The notes: a model not told the origin generated them from the letters alone. 64,000 nucleotides of DNA from Daphnia carinata (GCF_022539665.2 NC_081336.1:10206778-10270777); one strand, 5' to 3'. Counted from the stretch's first letter, positions 46,711 to 56,828 are shown. A program made the numbers and translations.

Positions 46711-49700
46711 GGTTAATTGAGGGAAATTTAAAGAAGGGAAACAAGGAAATCGAAGACGGCGAAGGAAAGGGGGTAGAGGAAGTTTTGACGAAGGAGAAAA
46801 AGAGAGTGCGATGGGCGGAAGAGGTGCATATAATTAACGAGGAAAGCAGCAGGGAGGGAATATTTTTGGAAGAAGAAGGGAGTAATGAAGAAGATTTTGA
46901 CGTAAGCGACGGTCTGATCGAGTCTTTTGCGGAGGAATCGCCTTCGAAACGACGTGGATGGATGCCAGTTAAGGCAGATGGACACCAGGTGGTTCCCCCA
47001 AACTCGCTGGTCTTTGTGAAGGGAAGATTGTCGTCAGATGTATCTGGTACGGCTTTCGTCAAGTTTAATTGTTGTTCGAAGCCGGGAAAGGAGTGGGTGA
47101 TACCAGCCAGTGTCGTGACGGTAAATGGAGGACTAACGGAGATACCCCTTGTGAATTATTCCCCTGCGGAGTTGAAACTAAGGCGACGGCATTTCTTTTG
47201 TACTGTTGAACTGAACGATGACGCCGTGTTGTCTACTTTGACAGACGGGGATTCTGAAATTTGTACCACCGTTCTTCCAATAGGTGATGAAGCCAAATTC
47301 ATCACTCAGGTTAATATTGGGGAGGGACTAGACTCTGGTCAACGTGGAAAACTTATGGGTATGCTTGAACGTCGACGAAAATGCTTTCCGAAGTCAAAAA
47401 GGGAAATTGGGCAAACCACTGAAGTTGAACATCATATTGACACGGGGAATGCTTGTCCGGTGAAATCTGCACCATATAGGGTATCAGCGTTCGAGCGTCA
47501 GATTATTGCGGAAAAGGTTGAAGAGATGTTAGAGGACGGTGTTGTCGAAGAATCTTTTAGCCCGTGGAGTTCACCCGTCGTTTTAGTTCGTAAAGCAAAA
47601 TCTGGTGACTATCGTTTTTGTATTGATTTTAGACGTCTAAATGCGGTAACGAAACGTGATGTTTATCCGTTACCTCGCATCGACGATGTTTTGGACAGGT
47701 TAGCAGGTGCGCAATTTTTTTCTTGCTTGGATTTGGCCAGCGGATATTGGCAGGTGCCTGTGGCGTTGGAAGACCGGGAGAAGACAGCGTTTGTCACTCC
47801 AGACGGCCTTTACCAGTTTACACGTCTACCGTTCGGGTTGAGCAATGCTCCGGCGACGTTTCAACGTTTAATGGATAGAGTTTTGGCTGGGTTGAAGTGG
47901 CATATGTGCCTAGTTTACTTAGATGATATCTTGGTTTTTGGTCGATCTTTTGACGAGCATTTGACACGCCTGGAGTTGGTGTTAACAGCTCTAGAGCGAG
48001 CAAATTTGACACTAAACATTGACAAATGCGTTTTCGGCGCAACCAAGGTATCCCATCTGGGACACGTAATTGATGCGGAAGGCATTCATCCGGAAGGCGA
48101 GAAAGTGCGCGCTTTGACTTCCATGCCTGTTACGAATTTAAAATCACTACGAGGTTTTCTTGGACTTGCGTCGTACTATCGGCGTTTTGTCCCTGATTTT
48201 GCGTCATTGGCTCACCCTTTGCACGCTCTCCTCAAAAAGAATGCTGTTTGGCGATGGACGGAACGTCACGAAGGCGCAAAGAGCAGTATTGTAGCGCGTC
48301 TTACGACTGCTCCTGTTCTGGCTCATTTCGATGACGCTCTAGAAGTTACTATTCAGACTGACGCAAGTCAAACTGGTCTTGGAGCAGTGTTGACGCAAGA
48401 TACTGGTGAAGGACATCGACCTGTGACTTTCATCAGTAGAAGGCTGTCGGACACCGAAACACGATATCACGCCAATGAGTTGGAATGCTTGGCGGTGGTG
48501 TGGGCGCTCAAAAAGTTGCGCACGTATGTTTATGGGAGACATTTTTTTGTTAAGACGGACAGTTCAGCCGTCAAGTGGATGATGGGGAAAAGGGACTTAA
48601 AGGGGAAATTCGCTAGATGGGTGCTTGATTTACAAGAGTTTACCTTCACGATTGAGCATGTGAAAGGTACTGATAATGTTGTTGCGGACACACTGTCCAG
48701 GAACCCTGCTTACGGCATTGATTCCCGGCCAGATGGTTGTCTAGCAGTCACCGTAAAAGAACCCGAAGTGGGTTATGCCTCAAAAGAGCTCGCCCTCTTG
48801 CAACAACAAGACGGCCAGCTACGGAAAATATTTGTAGCGTTAGAAACCCTTACGCCCTGTAAAATGTCCCAAGTTTTTGTCATCCGTAGTAAAATTCTGT
48901 ATAAAAAAAACAAACACTCTGGTAGAAAGTTGCTACTCGTTATTCCCTCTATCCTTCGTAGAAAAATCTTGGAAGCATGTCATGATTCTCCTTCATCTGG
49001 ACATCAGGGTGTGGAGAGAACTCTTTTTAAAATTAAAAGTCGATTTTGGTGGCCACGGCTGGGTAGGAGCGTAAAAATTTTTGTACAATCTTGTTCTTTT
49101 TGCCAAACACACAAACACGCAATTGGTCAGGTGGTTGGTCGACTACAGCCCATCGAACCACCGTCTTCTCCGTTCCAGCTTATCGGAATCGATCACTTGG
49201 GCCCGTTTAAGGTTACTGCTGCTGGTAATCGTCACATAATTGTTTCGATAGACTATTTGTCGAAGTGGGTCGAGGTGGCTGCTGTACCTGACACGTCGAC
49301 AAAATTTGTTACGTCGTTCCTCGAGACGAACATTATCTTTCGCCACGGTACACCGCAACGTATTGTTAGCGACCAGGGATCAGCCTTCACGTCCCAGATG
49401 TTTTCCGAATGGGTGACGCGCTGGCATATTAAACACATTTTGGCCACTGCAGAGCATCCGGAGACTAATGGATTAGTGGAAAGAGTCAATCGTACGCTAA
49501 CACTTGCATTGTGCGCCTTTGTCAATCCCGAACATACGGATTGGGACTTACATTTAGCAGCCGCAACGTATGCTATCAATACTGCCCGCCAAGCCACAAC
49601 CGAGGTAACGCCGTTTGAACTAGTGAATGGTCGTCCACCTGTCCTAGCCATAGAAAATCTTTTTCCATGGCCAAAGAACGAAGAAGAACCACATGCCACT

Positions 49701-50216
49701 TTTTTGTCACGCGTTTCGGAATGGAGGTCGTCAGCTCGTTTGCGCATCGTGGAAAAACAAAGAAAAAGTAAGGAAAGAACGGATCGAGTTCGGAGGCCGG
49801 AACCCGAGTTTCTTCAAGGTGACCTTGTCCTAGTTCGACGGAAGCCAAGAAAGAAAAATTCCACCAAGAAATTTCTTCCTAAATTTGTGGGGCCGTTCCA
49901 GGTGGTGCGGAAGCTGTCACAAACAACCTACCTAGTCGAAGATCTGCCCGCGCAACGGAAGAAGTCATCGTACAGGCGTTTTAACGTCCACGTCTGCCAG
50001 ATTCGTCGCTTCCATGGTCGGTCGGATGTGGAGTGGGACGCTTCGGAAGATGTGGCAATCGACGAGTCCTCATCTTCATCTTCATCTTCGCCTTCTTCGA
50101 GCGACTCATCTTCGTCCGAGTCGGAAGAGCCTCCACAAGGAAACGTGCCAACAACAACTACAAGAGCTGGGAGACGGACAAAAAGACCTGCATGGATGAA
50201 CGACTACCAAACATAA
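46677..50216 (+). CDS. pol: Gypsy Pol: RT, RNase H, integrase
   Basis: A long intact frame (1143 codons from 46785, open from 46677). Reverse transcriptase has FSCLDLASGYWQ, LPFGLSNAPATFQ and YLDDILVF (near residue 377). RNase H has TDASQTGLGAVL and later the tether-like ADTLSRNP. The integrase HHCC motif (HDSPSSGHQGV ... CSFCQTH, about 731-775) and DDE core (IGIDHLGPF, SDQGSAF, ETNGLVERVNR) follow, then a basic C-terminal domain. It ends in a Ser-rich acidic tail. No break seen. The N-terminus before RT is Glu-rich. Confidence 0.92.
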   Translation, partial: RNGERCKGEEIGLIEGNLKKGNKEIEDGEGKGVEEVLTKEKKRVRWAEEVHIINEESSREGIFLEEEGSNEEDFDVSDGLIESFAEESPSKRRGWMPVKADGHQVVPPNSLVFVKGRLSSDVSGTAFVKFNCCSKPGKEWVIPASVVTVNGGLTEIPLVNYSPAELKLRRRHFFCTVELNDDAVLSTLTDGDSEICTTVLPIGDEAKFITQVNIGEGLDSGQRGKLMGMLERRRKCFPKSKREIGQTTEVEHHIDTGNACPVKSAPYRVSAFERQIIAEKVEEMLEDGVVEESFSPWSSPVVLVRKAKSGDYRFCIDFRRLNAVTKRDVYPLPRIDDVLDRLAGAQFFSCLDLASGYWQVPVALEDREKTAFVTPDGLYQFTRLPFGLSNAPATFQRLMDRVLAGLKWHMCLVYLDDILVFGRSFDEHLTRLELVLTALERANLTLNIDKCVFGATKVSHLGHVIDAEGIHPEGEKVRALTSMPVTNLKSLRGFLGLASYYRRFVPDFASLAHPLHALLKKNAVWRWTERHEGAKSSIVARLTTAPVLAHFDDALEVTIQTDASQTGLGAVLTQDTGEGHRPVTFISRRLSDTETRYHANELECLAVVWALKKLRTYVYGRHFFVKTDSSAVKWMMGKRDLKGKFARWVLDLQEFTFTIEHVKGTDNVVADTLSRNPAYGIDSRPDGCLAVTVKEPEVGYASKELALLQQQDGQLRKIFVALETLTPCKMSQVFVIRSKILYKKNKHSGRKLLLVIPSILRRKILEACHDSPSSGHQGVERTLFKIKSRFWWPRLGRSVKIFVQSCSFCQTHKHAIGQVVGRLQPIEPPSSPFQLIGIDHLGPFKVTAAGNRHIIVSIDYLSKWVEVAAVPDTSTKFVTSFLETNIIFRHGTPQRIVSDQGSAFTSQMFSEWVTRWHIKHILATAEHPETNGLVERVNRTLTLALCAFVNPEHTDWDLHLAAATYAINTARQATTEVTPFELVNGRPPVLAIENLFPWPKNEEEPHATFLSRVSEWRSSARLRIVEKQRKSKERTDRVRRPEPEFLQGDLVLVRRKPRKKNSTKKFLPKFVGPFQVVRKLSQTTYLVEDLPAQRKKSSYRRFNVHVCQIRRFHGRSDVEWDASEDVAIDESSSSSSSSPSSSDSSSSESEEPPQGNVPTTTTRAGRRTKRPAWMNDYQT

Positions 50217-50676
50217 CACGTACACGCTCTTCCTTCTCTATCTTGTTTTTTGGGAGAGTTATTGGTTTTGTACGGTGTTTTTTTTCTTTTTTTTTGGGGG
50301 GGGGAGGGATGATGTCATTTGATGTTTTGTTTTCTTTTGTTTTGATAAGTCGTCGTTTGTTTTCTCATTTTTCTTCTCATTCTTCTTTTTGATGCGGGTG
50401 TTATTTGTTAATTGTTTTTTGCTTTGGTAAATCGCCGTCATTTGGGTGCGTGTGAAGAGCCGTGAGCCTTAGGGAGAATTTATTATTTTTTTTTTTTTTT
50501 TTTTCATTTTCTCGTACCTTTTTTTTCTCTTTTCTCTTCTCGAGTAGTCGATAGTGTTTCTTTTTTTTTTGTTCGTCGTTTGTCTTCTTTTCTGTGAGGG
50601 ACATTTCGAAGTTCCAGAAAACCCTCTGTGTTTTATTTGTATTGTTCGTGTGTAACTTCGAGTCAGGAAGGCCGAA
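50217..50676 (+). other. Gypsy 3' untranslated region
   Basis: T-rich stretch between pol and the 3' LTR, with a G run near 50298. A purine-rich AGGAAGGCCGAA precedes the LTR and may serve as the polypurine tract. Confidence 0.6.
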
Positions 50677-51011
50677 TGTTACAGTTTCATATCTCATAAC
50701 AGTGTCCTGTCAAATACCCCCTCAATAGATGGCCAACCGGTAAGTAGGCGACGGGTCGTCTGCTCCCAGTCACGGAGGGCAGTCTGGAACCTCGCCGTCT
50801 ACTGTGTGGTTGAAAGAAGGAGCTTTGCGCTACCGCTGGCTTCCCTTCGCGTACTTGTGTGTGTAATTGTGTTGAACTTGTGAAAGTGTTGCCCTGACAA
50901 ATACACTTCGTCTTGCCTGAGCTTTGGAATTACCCATCTGTCCTAACGTCTACGCGGCTACCTGTCTCGCTGTCCTGGTTTTTGGGTCCCGCGTCGGCTA
51001 CATCCGTAACA
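50677..51011 (+). repeat. 3' LTR of Gypsy element
   Basis: 335 bp, TGTTACAG...CCGTAACA, with 6-bp inverted termini. Confidence 0.93.
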
Positions 51012-51040
51012 GTACCAGGACATCCAGGTTTCAAAATTAC

Positions 51041-51745
51041 TAAGCGTTAATTAATTGGACTACTGTTTTGCCGGAGCCCGTGACAGCACAACCAATTAAA
51101 TTTCTTTTGGCAAGAATACCTGCAACGGAAGCTTTCTGAACAGGTGTTATTTGTTGAGATACATCTTTTCCTGTAATCTAAAGCAAACCGAATAGATATT
51201 TTCAAGTCACGAAATACAGTTTGAAAAATGGCTTACCTGGAGGACTACTTTCACATGTCACAGCTTCCGGAATATATTGTTCACTCGGCTTTCCATCTTC
51301 CGTCAATTCACTGAATAGATTCGGGCAGCTTTCCGAGGTGTGGCCAGCTTCATTACGCTGTGGTAAAACAATGAACACTGCAACATAAAATATTTTTGTG
51401 AAGATACAGTTGGTGCTTATGTTGTAACACTTGCTGCCACCAATGCCTCCTCCTTGTGGGAAATCCCTTGCTACATGGCCCTCTTCTTCATTAAAAATGG
51501 ACACCTAAAACGTTTTTGTTTTCTTTTTTACCTCATGGCAGGTATCACTTCCCCAACCGCCACGGTTTTGTCCTTCGAGAAACGTCCCCTTCCCCATACT
51601 ATCAAAAGAACCAAGAAGTTAAATTCGCACATCTTTTTCGATATTTTCATCTTACTTTGTGACGTCAACGGGCCACTGCCACCGCCCCCACCAGCTTATG
51701 GACACTCTCTGGCAAAATATCCTTCTCGGCACTGTTAAACAAAAC
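51041..51745 (-). pseudogene. Vasa-like zinc-knuckle DEAD-box fragment
   Basis: Minus-strand relic. From 5' to 3': a knuckle-like CREGYFARECP followed by an in-frame stop and Gly-rich sequence (about 51660-51720); a Gly-rich RGG-type stretch QNRGGWGSDTC (about 51545-51600); NEEEGHVARDFPQGGG and NEAGHTSESCPN, two knuckles that have lost most metal Cys; DGKPSEQYIPE, as precedes the helicase core in Vasa; then, after an acceptor at 51177, ITGKDVSQQITPVQKA (Q motif) and AVTGSGKT (Walker A). The core stops just after motif I, about 30 bp from the Gypsy LTR. Crustacean Vasa proteins carry CCHC knuckles, so Vasa/DDX4 is the best match, but another knuckle-bearing DEAD-box helicase is possible. Lost cysteines, a stop and truncation mark it as a pseudogene. 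Confidence 0.75.
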
Positions 51746-51859
51746 CATATCAAAGTAATCACACTAGGAATACAAGAAAACACTTACCTTGTGACAAAGG
51801 GCAGAAAACTAGATCAGAATGAAACAAATCTTTGCGCGTGCAGACATCAGATGTCATCT

Positions 51860-52090
51860 AGCGGTTAGAAATAACAAAGTTTTTCGACTGGCATCTAACG
51901 TCTGGCTTAAGAAACGTTTTTAACAGTGCCATCTAGTGTCCGGAAGAAAAAACTTTTTTGGACTATCTAGTGTCCGGAAGAACGAACTTTTACAGTGCCA
52001 TCTAGTGTCCGGTAGAAGAAACACTTGGGACAGTTCCATCTAGCGATTCGAAATACTACGATGCGACTGCCATCTAACCTCTGGCACAAG
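51860..52090. repeat. Short diverged tandem repeat, CCATCTAGTGTCCGG
   Basis: About six degenerate copies of a 40-50-bp unit containing (G)CCATCTAGTGTCCGG and AGAA(C)AACTTTT (for example at 51850, 51895, 51940, 51965, 52000, 52040). No coding content. Confidence 0.7.
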
Positions 52091-52224
52091 AACCACTTTA
52101 AAGTAGTATTCGAAAACTTCCTCCCGTTCTTGTGCCTCGCGTTCATCCACTTTTTCGCAACCCTCTTCGTCTTCCGACCCTACATCAGCACCTTCCTCAG
52201 CTACAGGACCACGCGATGAACCAA

Positions 52225-52882
52225 TTAGACCTGGACTTCTCCAATTACTTCTTGAGCTACTCCGTGGTCTTCCTCTTCTTCCAGTTCCTCTTCCTCCTCA
52301 ACTTCATCGTAATCTCCTTCCAATTTCTCTTCCTCCTCTCTCCCAACAGATTTATTGTCAACTCCTTCAGCCTCATCGCTACTAGAATCCAGGTCATAGA
52401 TCCACGTCGAATCCATAAAGACGTATTGAACTAGACGATGTTTCGTAACGTCGTCCACGTCCGGCCTTAAATACGCCGATAGCAAAGCATACAGTGATGG
52501 AGGTGGATAAGTTTGAATGTCGCGTTGGTTTGTTGTGCCTTTTTCTTCTGCCAACAACTCCAAGACGGACGCAGGGACCAGTTGGTCAATCAAAAGAACT
52601 TCAGCTGCTTTGACAGAGGAACTGAGACTCTCAATCTCAGATTCCCTATTCCGGTAGAATTGTTCCAGCTGGCGGCGAGGATAGGGCGATAAACTGCAGC
52701 TTTCGTTGACGTTCGTTGAGTTTCGAGTGTTCGTTGAGCGTTGACAGTGCAGCTGTCGCTCCATTTCTTGGCACGAGTGATCGAAAAGGATGTTGCAAAG
52801 ATTTTCACGCAGGGGAGTTGACCACTTTCTGCCATGCCCATTTCTCAACAAAGTACGCTCGCAGTCCACCGAAAAAAATCAT
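52225..52882 (-). CDS. Acidic protein with ELYS-like patch
   Basis: An ATG at 52882 (MIFSVDCERT) opens a 218-codon frame. The middle has QTYPPPSLYALLSAYLRPDV followed by a lysine-histidine block and a hydrophobic strand, resembling the ELYS-like domain of nucleoporin-associated proteins (PPxSLxALL...KHxIVxYxxxD). The C-terminus is a long Glu/Asp tract (EEEEKLEGDYDEVEEEEE). Full ELYS is far longer, so this would be a small paralogue or fragment. Family assignment is tentative; the coding nature is fairly convincing from composition. Confidence 0.5.
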
Positions 52883-53337
52883 AGGTCAGACTTGTTCATT
52901 TAACCCCAAAGTTCTTTCACATTTTCACCACGATGAGGTGAAAATGTTTGCTCTAGCGATCGATCATTGAATTTTTCTTGGTTTCTGTTAAACTTTAAAT
53001 TATTTAACTTAGAGCAAGTGACGTCTCGTACGATCACCAGGTCAATGCAATGAGAAGTTGTAAAAGTAATTCAATTGTTTTTCTTTGTTTAGGCTATTCC
53101 CAAAAACTAATTGAAATCGTGTTTCATAAGCCACATTTTTTTAACTGGTAGCCCTACGTGGGGACCATCGAAGCTCTTCACTAAGTATTAAAACACTAGA
53201 ATTCGTTGAAGCATTTTTTTTAACAGCTTTATTTTTTAAATCCAAATTATTTCCGAAAGTACAGGCAATCTGTAGTAACCAACATTGAATTTCTGAAAGA
53301 AATCGAAAGAAAAGAGAAGATGGAGAGGTATAACTAG
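52883..53337. other. Intergenic, nothing recognised
   Basis: AT-rich gap between the acidic ORF and the inverted-repeat unit. Confidence 0.5.
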
Positions 53338-53555
53338 GAAAATGTAAGTATGCTTAGAAAACCTGTGGACTTTCTTCAAATCACGTCCCATCTAAACGAA
53401 GGTGCAAACTTCACATCACATTCAAAATGGCAGCTATTGAAATTTAAAAGACTAGTTTACAGTGTCTGCAACGATGGTCCCCTATTTTCAATAACTACAA
53501 ATAGACGGCATCTAAGAATCAAGAATGAAACGTAAGTGAAGGAATGAAAAATGGA
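53338..53555 (+). repeat. Inverted repeat, left arm
   Basis: About 218 bp that match the reverse complement of 55138-55351 at roughly 90 percent by eye (shared blocks include GCAACGATGGTCCCCTATTT and AAAATGGCAGCTATTG). Confidence 0.9.
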
Positions 53556-53559
53556 ATGA

Positions 53560-54519
53560 AAAATATCTTTGATTGACAAAGGCTGTGAACATTCCATCAT
53601 CAGTTTAGACCAATGGCAAAAATTAGACGAGCCAGACTTAACGCCTTTTACGAAGATCACTTTGGTCATGGCGAAGCGTACAGGGAAGTTCAAAGAGCAC
53701 GTAAAATTGGATGAGCTCGTTGGATTTTTCTACCCCTTTGTTGAATTAGAAGGCGAATCATTTACAACCCCAATTTACGTGTCTGCAGGATATAAGGCTA
53801 TGCCCAACTTCCTGGGTCGTAGACACTTCCACAACCTCCGTTTACATAAAGAAAATGCGCATTTGATCAAAATTACACGCACAACGGGAAATGAAACGCC
53901 TCCCCAAACGCCGACAAACAAATCAGATGTCGGACCTAAAACAGTGCTAGACTTGACCGGTTCTATGATCAATTACTTGGGGTTACGCATTGAGATGGCA
54001 AAACACAAGAATAATGAAAATCGCGAAGACTATGAGCAGTACATGTCACAGACCATAATGGACATAATGGTAGCGTTCGAGACAAAAAGGGCCGACTCCC
54101 AGAACGAATTTGAACCGCTAGTCATTGAGCTCGAAGAACCCGACAGTATCGACAACCTCAGGAAGACTTTTTCTGAGCTTAAAAATATTTATGAAAATGA
54201 CAGAAGGAGGTCCTGCGAAGTTATACGTGATGCAGAAGACGAGCTTAACAATAAAAAAAACAAACTTGCTTCTGCGTCATCGGAAGTAGAGCGCGCGGAA
54301 CTAACCGAACTTGTCCAGCGAAGAGAAAAAGCCCTGCAAGTGATTGTCGAAAACGAAAATATGGATTTTGAGAAGAAGATGGCAGAAGTGGCTTTCGCTA
54401 AAGAAATGTTTCCGAAGCCAAAGGCAGAAAACAAGGGGAAGAAATTCTTCAAAGGACTCAAAACGATGTTTGGACATCGTTTTTCTAACAACGAAATGAA
54501 AGCAGAGGAGGAGGTCTAA
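53560..54519 (+). CDS. Retropepsin-like ORF with helical C-terminus
   Basis: A frame open from 53560 with no upstream ATG in frame, so the listed start is the beginning of the open frame and a splice acceptor or lost start is likely. Residues 1-110 resemble a retroviral-type aspartic protease: LIDKGCEHSIIS at the active-site loop (Lys replaces the usual Thr/Ser of D-T/S-G) and PNFLGRRHFHNLRL at the place of the second signature (LLGRDFL type). The rest is a long charged helix or coiled coil (AEDELNNKKNKLASASSEVE...) with a basic tail. With D-K-G, proteolysis is doubtful. It may be a domesticated or decayed retroelement protease. It sits between inverted repeats. Confidence 0.5.
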   Translation, partial: KISLIDKGCEHSIISLDQWQKLDEPDLTPFTKITLVMAKRTGKFKEHVKLDELVGFFYPFVELEGESFTTPIYVSAGYKAMPNFLGRRHFHNLRLHKENAHLIKITRTTGNETPPQTPTNKSDVGPKTVLDLTGSMINYLGLRIEMAKHKNNENREDYEQYMSQTIMDIMVAFETKRADSQNEFEPLVIELEEPDSIDNLRKTFSELKNIYENDRRRSCEVIRDAEDELNNKKNKLASASSEVERAELTELVQRREKALQVIVENENMDFEKKMAEVAFAKEMFPKPKAENKGKKFFKGLKTMFGHRFSNNEMKAEEEV

Positions 54520-54820
54520 CAATGAATATGTTTTGAAGATTAGATAATTCTGTGTGCTTTGGTTTTGTTTAAATTCGTAACGTTTAAAGGAAGGGGCAAA
54601 ATTGATCTGATTCGATGTGGTGGCTGCAAATTGATGGCATTATGATCTACTGGACGGAAGTGAATGGCGACATACGACAATGAACATCTTTGACGCTTAG
54701 GAAACCTGTTTGCTGACAAAGGAAACAGTTTCCTAATCTCTTTGTGGTCATTGTCATTGGTATCGATTTTTCATTTCTGTTTGATTGTAACTTTGGCGAC
54801 TGATGTGCATTGGCTACGGG
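54520..54820. other. Non-coding spacer inside the inverted-repeat unit
   Basis: Follows the retropepsin-like ORF; presumably its 3' untranslated region. No feature seen. Confidence 0.45.
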
Positions 54821-55200
54821 ACACCGGCATTTTGATACACTGAACGTTAATAGGTGAAGAGAGACGACAATGGCATAATTGGTTAAGAAATAACTATGCT
54901 GTTAAAGCGGAAAAGTTTTTTTATCGTTATGGCCATTGTCACCTCTCTCCCACCCCCAATTTCATTCGGTTATCATGATGCCACCAAGTTTCAGCCAATG
55001 TATTTGGTTTCAGAAGGTTCTATCGGACTGAAGGAAGAATTGATGACAAAGATCATTTTTGATACTTTGAATACCTGTCTGCTGTTTGAGTACTTTGGTA
55101 CTGTGTAAGCAGGCAGGTTTTCATATTCAGAAATGATCCATTTATCATTCCTTCACTTATGTTTCATTCTTATCATGATGCCTGTCTATTTGTAGTTATT
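54821..55200 (+). repeat. Direct repeat, copy 1
   Basis: About 380 bp from GACACCGGCATTTTGATACA, repeated at 55377-55762 at roughly 80-85 percent identity by eye. Overlaps the inner part of the right inverted-repeat arm. Confidence 0.85.
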
Positions 55201-55351
55201 CGAAAATAGGGGACCATCGTTGCAGACACTGTAAACTGGTCTTTTAAATTTCAATAGCTGCCATTTTGAATGATGTGAAATTTGTACCTTCATTGGGACG
55301 GGACGTGACTTGAACAAAGTCCACAGGTTTTCTAAGCATCCTTACATTTTC
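55138..55351 (-). repeat. Inverted repeat, right arm
   Basis: Reverse-complement partner of 53338-53555. The whole unit is about 2.0 kb. I see no target duplication at the outer ends. Confidence 0.9.
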
Positions 55352-55376
55352 TTACATTTGCACACAGATGCACACA

Positions 55377-55762
55377 GACATCGGCATTTTGATACACTGA
55401 ACGTTAGTAGGTGAGGAGAGACGACAATGGCACTATTGGTTAAGAAATAACTATGCTGTTAAAGCGGAAAAGTTTTTTAATCGTTACGGCCATTGTCACC
55501 TCTCTCACCCACCGCGCTTTCATTCGGTTATCACGATACATCCAAACTTGCAGCATTTGTAATTGGATTTCACAAGGTTAGATTGGGACGGAAGGAAGAA
55601 TGGGTGACAGTGTTCGTTTTTAATACTTTGAAAACCTGTTCGCTGTGTGAGTACTTTATGTACTGTATAAGTGGACAGGTTTTCTTATTCAGAAATGATC
55701 CGTTTTTCATTCCTTCACGTACGTTCCTTTATAACCATGACGCCGTCTATTTGCAGTCTTTG
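55377..55762 (+). repeat. Direct repeat, copy 2
   Basis: Second copy of the 54821-55200 segment (GACATCGGCATTTTGATACA). It ends with a diverged match to the inner part of the inverted-repeat arm. Confidence 0.85.
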
Positions 55763-56828
55763 TAAACTACTTGGCAAAACATACGCAATTTGAACAAGAA
55801 AAAGAAAATCAACAAAAGGCGCAACGCGCGTACTTAAGAAGTACCGAGATTTTTTTAGCATCGAAGCACAATCATTGTTATGCCTCTCCATCTTTTCCTT
55901 TCATTCGATTTCTTCCCTAAAATCAACGTTTCCTTACCACAATTGTCATTTCGGAAAATAATTTGGTTCTTGAAAATAAAAATGTAAAAAATACTTTGAA
56001 TAAATTCTTGTGTTTTAATATTTAGTAGATAAATAAGGTTGCTTAAAACAAAATACTTGAGCATTTGACGAATTTGAAAAATTGAATCCTTGAACTCACA
56101 AGTTAAAGTATACAAAATAGCAGGTGATAGTCGTCAGAAATTCTAAAATAGGTATAGTACGGTACAAATCTAAAAGAAAAAGGAAGGAAGGCGAAAGGAA
56201 CTAAACGCATAAACACTTGCTGACATGTTCGGTAAAAACGTTAAATAGTTATTGCACGACATCTCAGGTGACTGTTGGATGTTGTAACAAACAAATGCTG
56301 AAATCAAAAAGACCATTTCGAAACTGGTAAAGATACAGGCCTATACACAAGACTACGACGCTTAGATCGTACGAGATACTACTGAAAGCAGAAACGAATG
56401 TAGATGTTATTAGAGAGAAAACGCCTTACGCCAATTTCCTCGGCTGTCGACTCATCTACATCCTCTACCTCAAAACTTTGACGAATCAGGGAATTGGTGT
56501 CACTAGTTCGCAAATCAACGTATACCAACTAGCAGGTGATAAAATCATCAAAGATGTTTGCGTAACTAATAGGGAAAAAAAGAAAAAATGGGGAGGGAGA
56601 GAATTCCATGCACAAAGACCAAATCCATAAATATTCACGCAGTTGATCCACAAAACCTACGAAGATGTCTATAGAACCCTCGTCTTCAAGTATTCAGAAA
56701 GAGCTTACCTTTTGGCGAATAACGCAGGAAGAAAGGTAAATGACCTTCACGCTGGTCAAGTTAATCCAATAAGCTCCTCCTGGATATCTGAAAAGAAAAA
56801 CAATGCGATTTTTAGCAAAAGAATTCGA
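55763..56828. other. Gap before DIRS element
   Basis: AT-rich, no recognised gene. An ORF at 56643-56894 overlaps the DIRS terminal repeat and is not gene-like. Confidence 0.5.

Larger units (their letters stand above)
43763..51011 (+). mobile_element. Gypsy (Metaviridae-like) LTR retrotransposon
   Basis: 7249 bp. LTRs of 335 bp appear identical from TACAG to the terminal AACA (332 bp). The right LTR has the inverted ends TGTTAC...GTAACA; the left LTR reads AAC in place of the first TGT. No target duplication is evident (left flank AGTTA, right flank GTACC). Order gag, protease, RT, RNase H, integrase is the Gypsy order. There is a tRNA-Leu primer site, no env-like ORF and no chromodomain. 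Identical LTRs indicate a very recent insertion. Confidence 0.95.

Noticed and set aside
53338-55351. Terminal repeats of a classical DNA transposon
   Set aside because: No transposase motif inside and no target duplication outside; kept as an inverted-repeat unit only.
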